A stretch of DNA of 64,000 bases. Source: Cystobasidium ongulense. Taxonomy: Eukaryota > Basidiomycota > Cystobasidiomycetes > Cystobasidiales > Cystobasidiaceae. The notes beneath the pieces are model-generated. The model was not told the DNA's origin. It made no database searches and worked only from the letters and a program-made list of their open reading frames with translations. The position numbers were made by a program, and so were the translations under genes. Numbering within the stretch: position 1 is the stretch's first letter; every line of letters begins with the position of its first letter. The stretch spans positions 316,629 through 380,628 of the forward strand of contig BQUP01000003.1 of NCBI GenBank assembly GCA_022835595.1. The letters are read 5' to 3'. Positions 1-11,636 of this stretch are shown one piece after another.

Positions 1-3000
1 GAATATAGTTTCACTTTATCAAGCTTCTGATAATATTTATGAACTGTTCGACAAGGTTTGCGTCATTGATGAAGGAAGAATGATTTACTTTGGTCCTGCT
101 CAGGCTGCTAGGGGATATTTCGAGGACTTGGGTTATGCTTACCCACCGAGAAGCACAGTACCAGAGTAAGCTCTGTTCTCCTATTGGCTTACAATGTAAC
201 AACGCTGATGTTCACATGCTCTTAAGCTTCCTCACGGGAATTACCGACCCAGCAGAGCGCAAAGTCAAGCCAGGTTTCGAAAATAAAGCACCTAGAACTC
301 CTGAAGATCGTGAACGCGCATTCCGGGAATCCGAAGCATACAAACATCTCCGTTTAGACATTCAGAAATTAAAGCAACGATTCCACGAAGACGATGCTGG
401 CAAAGGTATTAAGCAAGCTGTCAAACAACAAAAATCCGGCGGCTCAAGCGTTTATAATCGATCTTTATGGCAAATGACAAAAACACTTACCAAGCGACAG
501 GTCTTAATCAAGAAGGGTGATATGGGCGCTCTATACGTCAAGACTGCTACCAATGTAGTTATTGCACTTATCGTCGGCTCTATGTTCTTCAACGTTGGTT
601 TGTATTCGACACAAGGGTCCTTCCCTAAGGGGGGTGCTCTCTTCTTCTCCCTTCTTCTGCTCGGTTGGCTGAATCTGAGCGAAATCTTCGAAGCTACAAG
701 CGGACGACCCGTCATTGCAAGACAGCATTCTTTCGCCTTTTATCGGCCAAGCGCGCAAATCCTCAGTACAATCGCAGTCGACATACCCATCAATCTATTC
801 CAAGCTATACTATGGAGTATATGCTTCTATTTCTTAGCTCAACTCCACCGATCAGCATCTGCTTTCTTCATCTACCTACTCTTCGTTTTCATCACTACCA
901 TTTCTTTAACGTCATTCTTCCGTGCAGTAGCGGCTCTGTCACCTAATTTCGACACCGCGAATCGATACTGTATAATCGGATTGAATATCGCTATTGTCTT
1001 CGTTGGATATGTCATTCCCCGGCAGTTGATGCCGTCTTGGTTCAAATGGATATCCTATGTGCAACCACTCTCGTTCTCCTTCGAGGCCCTCATGGCGAAT
1101 GAGTTTTCCCGATACAATATGGACTGTTCGCCTGCAAGTATCATCCCTCAAGGAGCAGGTACCTCCGAAGCCTTCCAGACATGTGCTCTGGCTGGATCTA
1201 CACCGGGATCATTACTTGTCAATGGGTCAGCGTACATTTCTCAGTCCTTTGGTTACCAGTATAGTCACGTATGGAGGAATTTCGGTATCGTTATCGCTTA
1301 TACATTAGCATATATAGCCGCAGCGGCTTTCTTTAGTGAATTCTTCAACTACGCCGAACCAGGTGGAAACACAATGACTTTCATCAAGACCAAAGAAGCG
1401 AAACGTGCTCAAAAGGAAATGAGAAAATCATCAGATGAAGAGCAAAATGTCGTTCCGCCTGTCTTGAACGAGAAGGACGCTCAAGCTGCCGGTGTCAATG
1501 GAACGGATGAGAAGGTTGAAGGTATCGCCAAATCGGAAACTGTGCTTACTTTCAAGGATGTTTGTGTTACTGTACAAACTACTGATGGCCCGAGAATGCT
1601 TCTTGATCACGGTGAGCCTCTACAATGTTGGCATATCTCTCTACTCCATGACTTACGAACTTTCTATGCATAGTATCTGGCTATCTTAAGCCTGGAGAGT
1701 CTGTTGCCCTCATGGGCGCTTCCGGAGCTGGTAAAACAACCCTCTTGAACACAATCACAAAGCGTATTCCTGCTCAGGTCGAGGGAGACATTCTGCTTGA
1801 CGGTCGGCCCACTCAACCCGATTATCAACGACGAATTGGATTCGCTGAGCAAGCCGACATACATGATACGACCCAGACTATCCGTGAAGCGCTTGAATTC
1901 TCGGCTTTGTTAAGGCAACCCATGAAATTCAGCAAAGAGGAGAAGCTCAAGTATTGCAACAAGATTATGGAACTCCTTGATTTTGATAAGCCCGATGCGC
2001 TCATCGGTAGTCCTGAAGCTGGTCTGTCTATCGAAGAGAGGAAACGTCTTACTATTGGTGTCGAGCTTGCTGCTCGCCCTACTATCTATACTGCATTCGA
2101 CGAACCAACATCCGGACTCGATTCAAACGGAGCTATGTCTATCGGTCGCTTCATTCGCAAGCTTGCAAACAGCGGTCAAGGATGCTTGTCAACGATTCAC
2201 CAGCCTTCAAGTCAACTGCTCACCAGCTGCTTCGACAAGATGCTTCTCCTGTCTCCAGGTGGTAAGACGGCCTACTTTGGTCCAGTCTCTGAATGCACAA
2301 AATACTTTGAGACCCATGGTGCACGCCAGTGTGGCGATGACGAAAATATTGCCGAGTACGCACTTGAAGTAGTCGGACAACCAAGCGAAAGCAAAAAACC
2401 CTGGGGCGATATCTGGAAGGAGTCAGAAGAATTTAGTCAGGTTCAGAAGGAGATTGAAAAGATTGTACAAGAAAGGAGCAGCCAGACTAGTTCTGACTCC
2501 GACCCCGACGTCAACAGAGTCTACGCTGCTTCCATATTCGAACAAACCAAGCTCTTGACAGTTCGTATCGCAAAGAATTTCTACAGAGATAGTGCATATG
2601 GCTTGTCAAAATTGGTCAATGTTTTCCTCGTCGGTATCTTCAACGGGTGAGTCCAGAGCACTTACAATGTCAATGAGACAGAGGGCCACACTGACATGGT
2701 TGATATGGCTCAGCTTCACATTTTATCAGCTTGGAAACTCTGTTAACGAGACTCAACAGATCATGTTCTCCGTTTTCTTGGCCATCTTGATCCTACCCGC
2801 ACTGCTCAACGCATCTATTCCTAAGCACTTCATCCTCAAGTCGATCTGGCAAGCTCGTGAAAGCCACAGCACTTATAGCTGGGTAGCATGGATGACGGCT
2901 GTTTTGATTAATGAAGTGCCCTACGCTATCTTGATGAGTCTTATCTACTGGCCTCTCGCGTACTGGCCCGTTGGTCTTCCCTTTGGACAGCCTGCCGGTG

Positions 3001-4004
3001 CGTCCTCTTATTTGCGTACTCCGAGACAAATCTGACGCTTTGCCCGCCAGGTCTATACTTCTTTAACGTCATCCTTCTCAACTTATTCACGGTCACCTTC
3101 GCGCACTGGATGTGCGCTTTGTCTCGTAGGTTGATGATACCACCCTTGGTTTTGCCTTGAATCTGACGAGGCACTTGAACAGCTTCTCCATCGTTGGTTG
3201 CGAATCTTCTGCCTTTCTTCCTGGTGTCTTTGAATATATATACCGGTATTTTGGTGCCTTGGGAGTTAATGACGGCTCGTGAGTCAGCTACCATCTCTTA
3301 AAAAGACTGTCTTCCGCTGACAGATGACACGCCTAGCTTGGAGATGGTTCCTCTACTACGCCGATCCGATTGTTTATTTCTTGCGGAGTCAATTGGCTGT
3401 TATCCTGTGAGTAACTGCTTTGCCTGTCTCTGAGGCCAGAGGCTGATTTCAATGTCCCTGTAGGCACAACCGACCTGTGCAATGTGCACCATCGGAGCTC
3501 TTCTTCTTCGATCCGCCCGCTGGTCAAACGTAAGTTTTGTTGTCCATGGACATTGCACACATACTAATTTGCCTTGTAGATGTGCCGCATATGCTGGGGC
3601 ATACGCAACTAGTGCAATGGCCAGTCTCAGCAACCCGGATGCCACAAGTAACTGTGGCTTCTGTCAGTATACCGTTGCCGACCAATATCTGGCCGGCATC
3701 AACATCGAGTATGGCACTAGATGGTGAGCAAGCTTTCCGTATCACTGTTTCCATGAATTGCAGCTAATTCCTTCTCTTCAGGCGCGACACTGGCATTTTC
3801 ATTGCTTTCAACATTTCTAACCTTGCCCTCTGTTATGGACTCTTTTACTTGTAAGTGCTTACCTGCAGCGCGATCCAACTAGTATTCACGCTGATATGAT
3901 GCTTCGTGCTTCTTAGTATGCAAATTAAGGGTGGTTCTACGATCTTAACAAGTTTCCCTTCAATCATTAAGAAGAAGCTTTTGTCCCGTAAAGCCAAGAA
4001 ATAG
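1..4004 (+). CDS. PDR-type ABC multidrug transporter, 3' part
   Basis: This is a full-size pleiotropic drug resistance (PDR/CDR, ABCG) exporter of the plasma membrane. Its 5' end lies outside the window. The visible part begins just after the first nucleotide-binding domain H-loop ([17 protein letters not shown], then FGP). It continues through transmembrane domain 1 and the second nucleotide-binding domain, with Walker [12 protein letters not shown] near 1718, signature-like [15 protein letters not shown] and Walker [11 protein letters not shown] near 2095. Transmembrane domain 2 then ends with [17 protein letters not shown], a typical PDR C-terminus, and a basic tail ending RKAKK. There are about ten visible exons, for example joins at 165/226, 1612/1675 and 2647/2715. 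Every join keeps frame, so the gene looks intact. The substrate cannot be told from sequence; drugs, lipids or weak acids are all possible. Confidence 0.93.
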
Positions 4005-4484
4005 GTGGCTTTGCGACATCACGCCGTATTTACTTGGGCACCCTTAGCTCGGTCAATCTTGAGACAGCCTTAATAACACGCAGCTTCATTTACCTAATTA
4101 CGTATAAATTTGTGAATACCCCGTACTTCTAATTCGTTTCCTTTGTAGCGAGCTCTTCTAGTTTGCTGGCATCGGTTAATGCCCGATTTGCCTTCTGCAA
4201 GAATCAATAGGACTCTCTAAAAATGACTCCGCTTCCTAGTCTAACGGATGTATACAAGCTGTTCGCTCACTATGATTCTACGTCGGGATCATCCGCATTC
4301 GGTGTGCTCCAATCGCTTTGACTGCACCAGTACAGGTGCAAGGTCGGGAGAGCGAGCGAGAATCAAACGGAGTTACACAACCGAAAGTGGTTAACCAGGC
4401 GTTCATTCGTAAATCGGCCACTCTAGATTAAGCTGATATTGCGTAATTACACCAACGTTGAAAGCCATAGTTACCAAGATTAAA
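4005..4484. other. Intergenic, convergent 3' ends
   Basis: This is the shared 3' region of the ABC transporter (+) and URB2 (-). I see no coding frame, RNA gene or repeat. The stretch around 4300-4380 has a weak tRNA B-box look but no matching arms. Confidence 0.6.
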
Positions 4485-7400
4485 CTAATCACCCTTGTAT
4501 CGTACAGCGTCAAACTCCTTCCACATGACTCTGAGTAGCACTCGCTCTGCCTCCTGATCGGCTTGTAGATATGCCTTCATGAGCGCTTCTCGTTCCGATT
4601 TGCCCATACTGCTTAATATTTCCAGTATTCCAGCATTGATCTCCTTCCTGACTGTTGGCGTGAGAGGGGATCGGGAGTCTGTTGCGGCAGTGAGATAGTT
4701 CACCATTATAAAGGGCGCGTGTTTGCTGAGCGGCCCAGTGAGAGCCATTACAGCTGACGACGAGGCCGCCCCGCGACTGCGGACTGACGATCGTTGAAGA
4801 ACGGTAGTGCGTGTACCTAAGCTGAGGAGTAGCCGGGCTACTGACTTGCTGCATTTGGCTTCCTGCATCCATCGACCGTGGTCAACTACAGCCCATGAAG
4901 GGAAGGCAGCTCGGCATGCAGCTATACTTGTTGTCGGTGACATTCCAGAGATTCGAAGAAGCTGAAGGATATCGCTCAAGATGCGCGAAAACTGCGCAAA
5001 CGTCGGAATGACGTGATCTCTTCTGTGCGTAGCGAGCAGTGAAACGATATCAACGGAGTTGAGGAATATGATAGAAGCAGTGGGGCTTGAGGTAGCTGAT
5101 GTGAGAGATCCTTCGGCATTTGGAGTAAGGATGTCGTGCAAGATCGTCCAAACAACTGCCACATCTTGTAGCTCAGGGACTCCGATCTAAGGGGAAAAGG
5201 CTAATTAGCGTTATGCTGGATCTACAGTACAGTATTCGCGCACCCTTTGCTCCAGGAAAGCCTTGATGTACGATGTGATGGAGCGAAGGACTGCAGGCGA
5301 GGACGCGCCCAGTGAGTGGCCGTTATTGAGCAAGCTGATTCGTCTCAAAGACTCAGAGAACGCTTGAGAAGCAACTCTAGTCGCGTTTTCTGGCGAGTTG
5401 CACACTAGTATGGCTAGGACCTGTAGAGCTGCCGCGAAGGCATCATCCGTGAGGTCTGACGAGACGGCTTGGGAGATTGTCGACACTGCCGCCTTATAGG
5501 TCTCTTCAGGCTGAGCAGAGCAGGTCTTGGCCAATAAACTGGAGAAACGAGAATCTATAAAGCAATGTTTAGACCATGCGGATACCATTAAGATAGCGAA
5601 TGACCCACCGGTCAAATCGAATTTCTGTGCGAGTAGCCAAAACGAAACTACGAAAGCTTCGAAGCCCACCGAGGTAGATGAGATATTCATGCTCGCCAAC
5701 TGGAGAGCTAGATACGTTGTTCCTGCCAACTGCTGGTCTGCTTCTTGACTATCCTGCTGTAATAACATAGAGATTGCTTTCTTCGCAAGCTCCGTATATT
5801 CACCATCTCCGGATGTGGATGTCTTTGAGTTCGTCCACTCTGTCACCAGCTGTGCAGTGGTACATGCTTCAAGCTGACCGTTCAGCTGGGCTGTTGTGGT
5901 GGCATCGTTTGTCACCGATTGCTTTAGGAGGGTAGCTTGCGATTCGAGTTGGCTGAGGACTGCTGCAGGTATGCTGGTGATCTTTGTCTCGCCAGCAAGA
6001 ACGCGCCAAGTAAGCAAATACAAGCTCCTGCTATTGGTAGAGGTAGAAGTCGATAAGTTTTCGAGGAAAGCAGGCAGCGCATTGTAGCTGTCGGGAGAAG
6101 CAGACCAATTCTGCACCATCAGACGCCATAGCTGTTCATAAAGGTGAGTGATCAAGGGGAAGATTGACCCAGAGCGCTCGTTTGCCAATGTCTGTAGGAA
6201 GGTTGTGTCTTTGATCTAGATAAAATCGAATTAGCCTCTGGTTGATTTTCTTGTGCATGCATGGCTCGTATGCTGCACACTTACCAGAGATTGACCAGGG
6301 TCATCTTTGCTGAATTTGAGCAGTGCGAGCAGTGTCTTGCGTCCGGCAAGTGCTTCCTTTTGCGCTGCTAACGTAGCTACAACTTTGCGCTTGAAGCTTC
6401 TGTCCAGATACTCCTTGGGTAGCAGGAGCAGGATATCCAGGTGATTTTGCGGCAGGCTCGCCGAGTCGCATAACCTCCCAACGGAAGTAGAGACGGATTC
6501 TGTTTCATTGAAAGGAGAATCTCAGACAAGACCTACATGGACAAATCAAAAGTAGCAAAGCAAACATACCTCGTAACCGGAGCAGCTCGAAGAAGTCAGC
6601 AGAATGGAGTAGACGCCTTGTAATGGCAGGAATGGATATTTGGCCATCTTGCGATTCATCGTTTACGGAATGTAAGAAGATGAACTCGACCAAGCTGGTG
6701 AGCTGTTGTTCTGTTGCAGCTTGCCTGAACGCGACAAAGGATGGATCAGTCCAGTCAACTTACATATTCAATCTTATGCAAGCTGACTCACTCGAAGATA
6801 TCCATGTATTTCGTTGAGACGATCCACCAGATCGCAATTGGCAAATCTTCAGCTGAAAGGTCATGCGAGTGACCATCCCATAGACTTTCGGTACGACTTT
6901 CAGAAGATTCCAAGATCGCAATGATGCTGCCGATAAGCTGACTGCAGGCAGTAGCGTCGATACCGGCTGTGGCGGCCTGAGATAGTAGGTTACGTATCTG
7001 CGAGCGGAAACGATGATCAGCACGGTCTTATCGCTTTAGGGTTGGATAGAGGAAACGACACACAATTTCAAATCTTAATACAGGCAATACAGAGCCACTG
7101 ATTTGGAGGGCTGTCAACATCGAGCGGGTCACGGTGTCCTGGAGTTTGTCCTCTTTCTCCCTGAAAGTCGACCATGCGCTTTGTAGCTGAAGCACACTGA
7201 CAGCGACTCGCTGAGTGGCAGAGCTGGCGCTTGAGATCGCATCGAAGTCGACTGCTTGACTAGTTAAAGCTGAGACTATCACTTCCAACCCTTCGATATC
7301 TTCCACATTGGACTGGAATAGATTCGTTGCTGTGGTTCCCAATAAGACAGATTGCACAATTTGTACCATGGCGTATATCGTCCATGCAGCCTTCTCTTGC

Positions 7401-9840
7401 TGAATTGAGGACGCTGCAGAATTAGCAAGCGATGCTCGACCAGACTTGGACTTCTTCTTCGGTGGCTGAAGGACAGATTCCGCTTCTCCTTCTTTCAACT
7501 CCACGAGTTGATTCTGAATGTTGGCGAACAAACTCTTGAAAAGCGGTACGAACTGGGTGACTGGTAAAGAAGTTCTGCATTCTTTGCTGATTCTAGCGCT
7601 TGTGCGTCTTGACATCAAGGGCGCTGTGAAAACGGAGTCCATGCTCTGAGTGAAGGCCGAAGAGTTTTCGCTAGTGGCAGCTGATGTGTCAATGATTGAT
7701 GCCACAGCAGTCTTAATACCATCTATGATGCTGTCCAGCTGCCTGGTCTTACCCTTATAAGACACAGCGGCGTCGAGCAACTCTTCGCATGCAGAGCTGA
7801 ACAATCCTTGCTTTGGTGGTATCGGTGTGCCCATGATACGCAGTATAGAAGGTAATACGTCTTCCAGAGCCGTATAATCCATCTTTGCAATTGATGTAAC
7901 AGCCTGCATAGCAGCAACGAGGACATTGGCATCGTTCTCGTCTTGATCTTCTGGAGTCGAGAGGAGTTCTTCGATAGCTAGGCGCGCTGCATCTTTGAGT
8001 AATCTAAGCCATTCCCGATTCATCTCTCCACCTCCTGAGATGTAAATGTTCTTCTCTTGAACTTGCGAAAGTATAAGTTTGAGGGATTCAGCAATAGCCC
8101 ATTTGGCGTTTGAATTGGTTCCGGCAGCTGACTGTTCGCGTTGTCTCTTTCGCGGACTTGTGCTTTTGTCCGCGGAAGAGGTGGAAGAGACGGATAGTGC
8201 TTCGCGCAGAAGCTGAGTCACTCCTTGTAGCATGCCAAAGACGGCATTTCGGAAGCATGTTTGTACTTGATACTCGACTGCTGATCTGGATCCAGCGCCT
8301 GAAGAAGCAGCACCAGTACTCAGGGCTTCCCCAGCGGCGCGATTGCGTCTAGACGGAGCGAAGAGATCGTGTGCGTGCGAGGATAGCGTCTCAATATAGT
8401 CTGCGACGAGGCGAGGCATGATGAGGACCGTGGATGTTGACACATCGAAGGAGTCGGGTGTTTTGGGCGAGCGCATAGTCTCTTTGAGGGTATTCAACAG
8501 CTCAGAAAGCGCTTCTCGTGCTTGTTTGGGTGTGTCCAGGGCTGAGCCAGACGATGTGGAGAAATACCTCGCAAGATTAGCTTGCGAAAAGATCGATGTT
8601 GTGATGAAGCCATTGAGTAGTGTTTGTAGAGCTTCAAGGTTGTCTTGGGTTGCTGATCTACCTGAAGTCGAACCGACAACATCGGAAGAAGTGGAAGAAG
8701 CCAAGCATGCAATAACAGCACTGGGGCTGTTGCCCTTTGCTTCGAAAGTTATGTCTCTCGCTTTCCCCTTTCCTTTCTTCCCTTCGCTAGAAGGGTCTAT
8801 CGACACGCTTAGAGCTTGCAAGATTGATGTATAACTGCCGGTATACGCTTTCCAATTGGCATGTCCACCAGCTTGATCGAGAAATGATCCCGCTACTTTT
8901 CGCAAAAGAAGTTTATCGTTTGCAGAGGCAGTTTGAACATTACTCGGGGTCTTTACTAGGCTTGAGAGGGTGTGTAAGAGCAGATTGCCCAACTGGTTCC
9001 AAGCTGGAAGAATGTCGCTAGCTCTTTGACCCGACGAAGCTAGTGTTCCGGAGGAACGGATGAAAGCGTGTATACAGGGTAGTAGACCGTCCAATGTCGT
9101 AGTGGGAGAAGAAAGCGAGAGGGGAAATAACGTTTCGAAGACTGCATGGATGGACTCGAGCAGCTTTTGACTTCCAGTGATCTCGGCGACGTTGGTGGAA
9201 CTAGAGGCAGCGACACCGGCGGATCTTTCCGCTAAGAGAGACGGGAGGCTCTCCAGACATGCTGTTAATGCATGTAGAAGGGATATTCCCCTACTGAGCA
9301 GCACTATCTGTCTAATGTCGCTTTTAGACAGCAGATTGGAAGCCTCTGAAGAGAAAGTGGAAGAATTCGACGCAGACGGTGAAGCATCGTCTTTTAATGC
9401 CAGAATTTGGGAGAATAAGCTCCAGTACTCGGGATCCAAGATGCATGAGGGTGTATTAGGCCTTTAGATTGTCAGCCAGAGGTATAATTAGTGCATATAG
9501 GATTTGGCGTTAGTATAGTTGCCGTTCAGGAAGACGACGAGAAGCGTTAGTGTAGACGACGAGGAGATAGCAAAGGGAGTAACAAGGAGATACATAGGAT
9601 GATAGTTAGCATAATAGACACCTAATGAATGAATAAAGACTTCACCCACCCTTCCTTGACCGCACACCTTCCCGCCGCCCACTCTAGAAGAGCTCTGGAC
9701 CGAGCCTTCCTCGGGAGATGGAGCTCGAGTTGGCCCGCGACGAGCCGACGGACGAGGGCGAGCTGGGCGGCGTGGGCAGCAGCGTCCGCTGGGGCAGCGC
9801 GGAGCTGTCTGAACACTGCGCTGGCAGTCGTCTCGTCCAT
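4485..9840 (-). CDS. URB2: Nucleolar 27S pre-rRNA processing factor Urb2/Npa2
   Basis: Urb2 (Npa2) acts in early 60S ribosome assembly in the nucleolus, with Npa1/Urb1, Dbp6 and partners. The C-terminal exon (about 5162-4485) matches the Urb2/Npa2 C-terminal domain: a helix with KHAPFIMVNYL, then TPTVRKEINAGILEIL, then an Ala-rich helix ending VRYKGD at the stop. The rest is a long, helical, Ser/Ala-rich solenoid-like protein of roughly 1,450-1,500 residues, longer than the yeast protein. The ATG at 9840 opens a GC-rich exon (9840-9668) joined to 9461-7064 across an intron with a TGCTAAC branch site. The join gives AAGRPNTPSCILDPEYW in frame. Later joins at 7064/6997 and 6792/about 6726 also keep frame. 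The start at 9840 is inferred, because the in-frame extension upstream has no ATG. Confidence 0.85.
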
Positions 9841-10146
9841 GTTGCTGTGGTCTTTCCTAATCACTTGCAGTACACCATCCACGCTTTTCGCCGAATTCAG
9901 GTTGTCACGATTTTCTCTGCTTTGCCCAAACGGAAGGAATTTGTCGACGCATTACCCCTTCTTTCGCCGAGTCTACAAATTCTGTAATCTCGATTTATTT
10001 CAATTTCCGAAGACTACGAAAAGTTCGATCACCTTGAAGCCCCCCCTATTCTCGCAGGCTGGAGCTCTTTGTCGAAGAGCGTCGACATCAGCAGCAGCGA
10101 GCACCGCGATTCCTGCTTCCACCACGACATCGTATATTCCATCAAG
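9841..10146. promoter_or_regulatory. Divergent promoter of URB2 and RPL26
   Basis: About 306 bp separate the two start codons, so both promoters and 5' leaders must share this stretch. It is pyrimidine-rich toward RPL26, as is common for ribosomal protein genes. I cannot name a specific factor site with confidence. Confidence 0.6.
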
Positions 10147-10855
10147 ATGAAGTTCTCAAAAGGTGCGTGGAGAGACTGCATGCCGGGCTGCTCGGCTGTG
10201 TGATGCCTCGCTGACCGCCGTGCTGCTTCACCAGATGTCTCGTCTGCACCACGCAAGAACCGAAAGGCGCACTTCGATGCACCTTCATCCGTCAGAAGGA
10301 CAATCATGTCCTCTGCCTTGAGCAAGGAGCTCCGAGGAGAGCACTCTGTGCGTGGATATATGCTACAGTGAAGCAGCCAGCCAGGCGTCGCTGCTGTCGT
10401 TGGGGGTGGTTGTGCTGTTGGGAAACGATTGGCTATGCAACGCACAATTCGACGATGGCAGCGGCTAGGGTTGGTTGTAGAGATGGAGAAAGCATTGCTG
10501 ACCGAGTCCTCGCTTCATTCATGCACGCTCCTCAACCCATCAACCACCTCGCACGCCCACTTCGCTGCAACAGGCCCGCTCAATCCCAATCCGAAAAGAC
10601 GACGAAGTTCTCGTAGTCCGAGGTTCATACAAGGGACGTGAAGGAAAGGTCGTCCAAGTGTACCGCAAGAAATGGGTCATTCACATTGAGAGAGTCCACC
10701 GCGAGAAGGTCAACGGTGCTACCGTACCCATCGGCATCCACCCTTCAAACGTTGTCATCACAAAAGTAAAGCTAGACAAGGACCGCAAGGCACTACTTTC
10801 ACGAAAGAACGCCGCCAAGGAGGCTCAGGATGTTAAGATGCAAGAGGTGCGTTAG
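10147..10855 (+). CDS. RPL26: 60S ribosomal protein L26 (uL24)
   Basis: This is a structural protein of the large ribosomal subunit that binds 23S/25S rRNA near the exit tunnel. There are three exons: about 10147-10162 (MKFSK), 10234-10347 ([26 protein letters not shown]) and 10574-10855. The last carries the KOW motif region ([21 protein letters not shown]) and the family block [36 protein letters not shown]-like. Both joins keep frame and give a protein of the usual size, about 136 residues. The 226-bp second intron was inspected for a box C/D or H/ACA snoRNA, and none was convincing. It is transcribed away from URB2, so two ribosome genes share one intergenic region. Confidence 0.97.
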
Positions 10856-11636
10856 ATTGCGTCTATAGAGGGGATGTGCACCTGTTGTTAGCCGGGTTCG
10901 CTTGCTGACTCGAGTTGCCTCCTTGTTCTAATCAACAGTAAACGGTTCGTTTTCAAATCGAAATCGCAAACCTCTTTTTATATTCGCATCCAATCCATCA
11001 ATTGCAAGGAAGAATGTCTAGTCGACGGATGAGAATCAGTCCGCCCGAATCCGAAAGCTAGCTTTCTATTTCCCTTCCATTTTACTCGAACGACTCTTGT
11101 AGAGCATCGCCTACTAGTCTTTTTGGTTCTTCTTCCCGCTGCGTGCTATTGTCGTTTTCGGAAGCAATGCAATGCAGACTCTTTTTGGACATCCAGCAAT
11201 ATTCCTCTGAGGAAGTCTGAGAAGCCGTATCTCAGCTGAGAACGGCAGATTCACTGATTCTCCGGTCGGCGGAAGTGGCCAGCACCCGGCAGCTCTATGC
11301 TCGTTGCGAGGATACCGCGGAAGCGCTATCGCTTCCCCAATCCAGCTCGTCGTGCACACCGTCATCATTACTGATGCCGGCACCCCTTTATCTACACGAC
11401 ACTTGCCCAAAAACAGTGATTTGCAACTGACTGATCGCATCGATATAGCAGTACTTGAACTATTTATTTTACATCCTCCTTCCTCAGTCAAGGTTAAACT
11501 CTAGCTCGCAAACACGGTTCTATCAGGTCGATCTGCACAGAAAGCTATTCCACAGAAGAAGCTAGCATGAATTCCTTAAGAAGAAATCTTCCTAGTAGCA
11601 TGTATGTAAAGAAAGGCGAAAGCGAGGATAGGTAAA
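10856..11636. other. Intergenic, convergent 3' ends
   Basis: This is 3' flank of RPL26 (+) and of the unidentified gene on the minus strand. Open frames of 66 and 125 codons lie here, but neither has family-like composition or a plausible splice context. Nothing else was seen. Confidence 0.5.

Noticed and set aside
10348-10573. snoRNA in RPL26 intron 2
   Set aside because: A CTGA D-box-like site exists, but no matching C box or terminal stem, and no clear H/ACA fold was seen.
11114-11504. Frames on both strands in the RPL26 3' flank
   Set aside because: They are short and overlap each other on opposite strands, with no family features.
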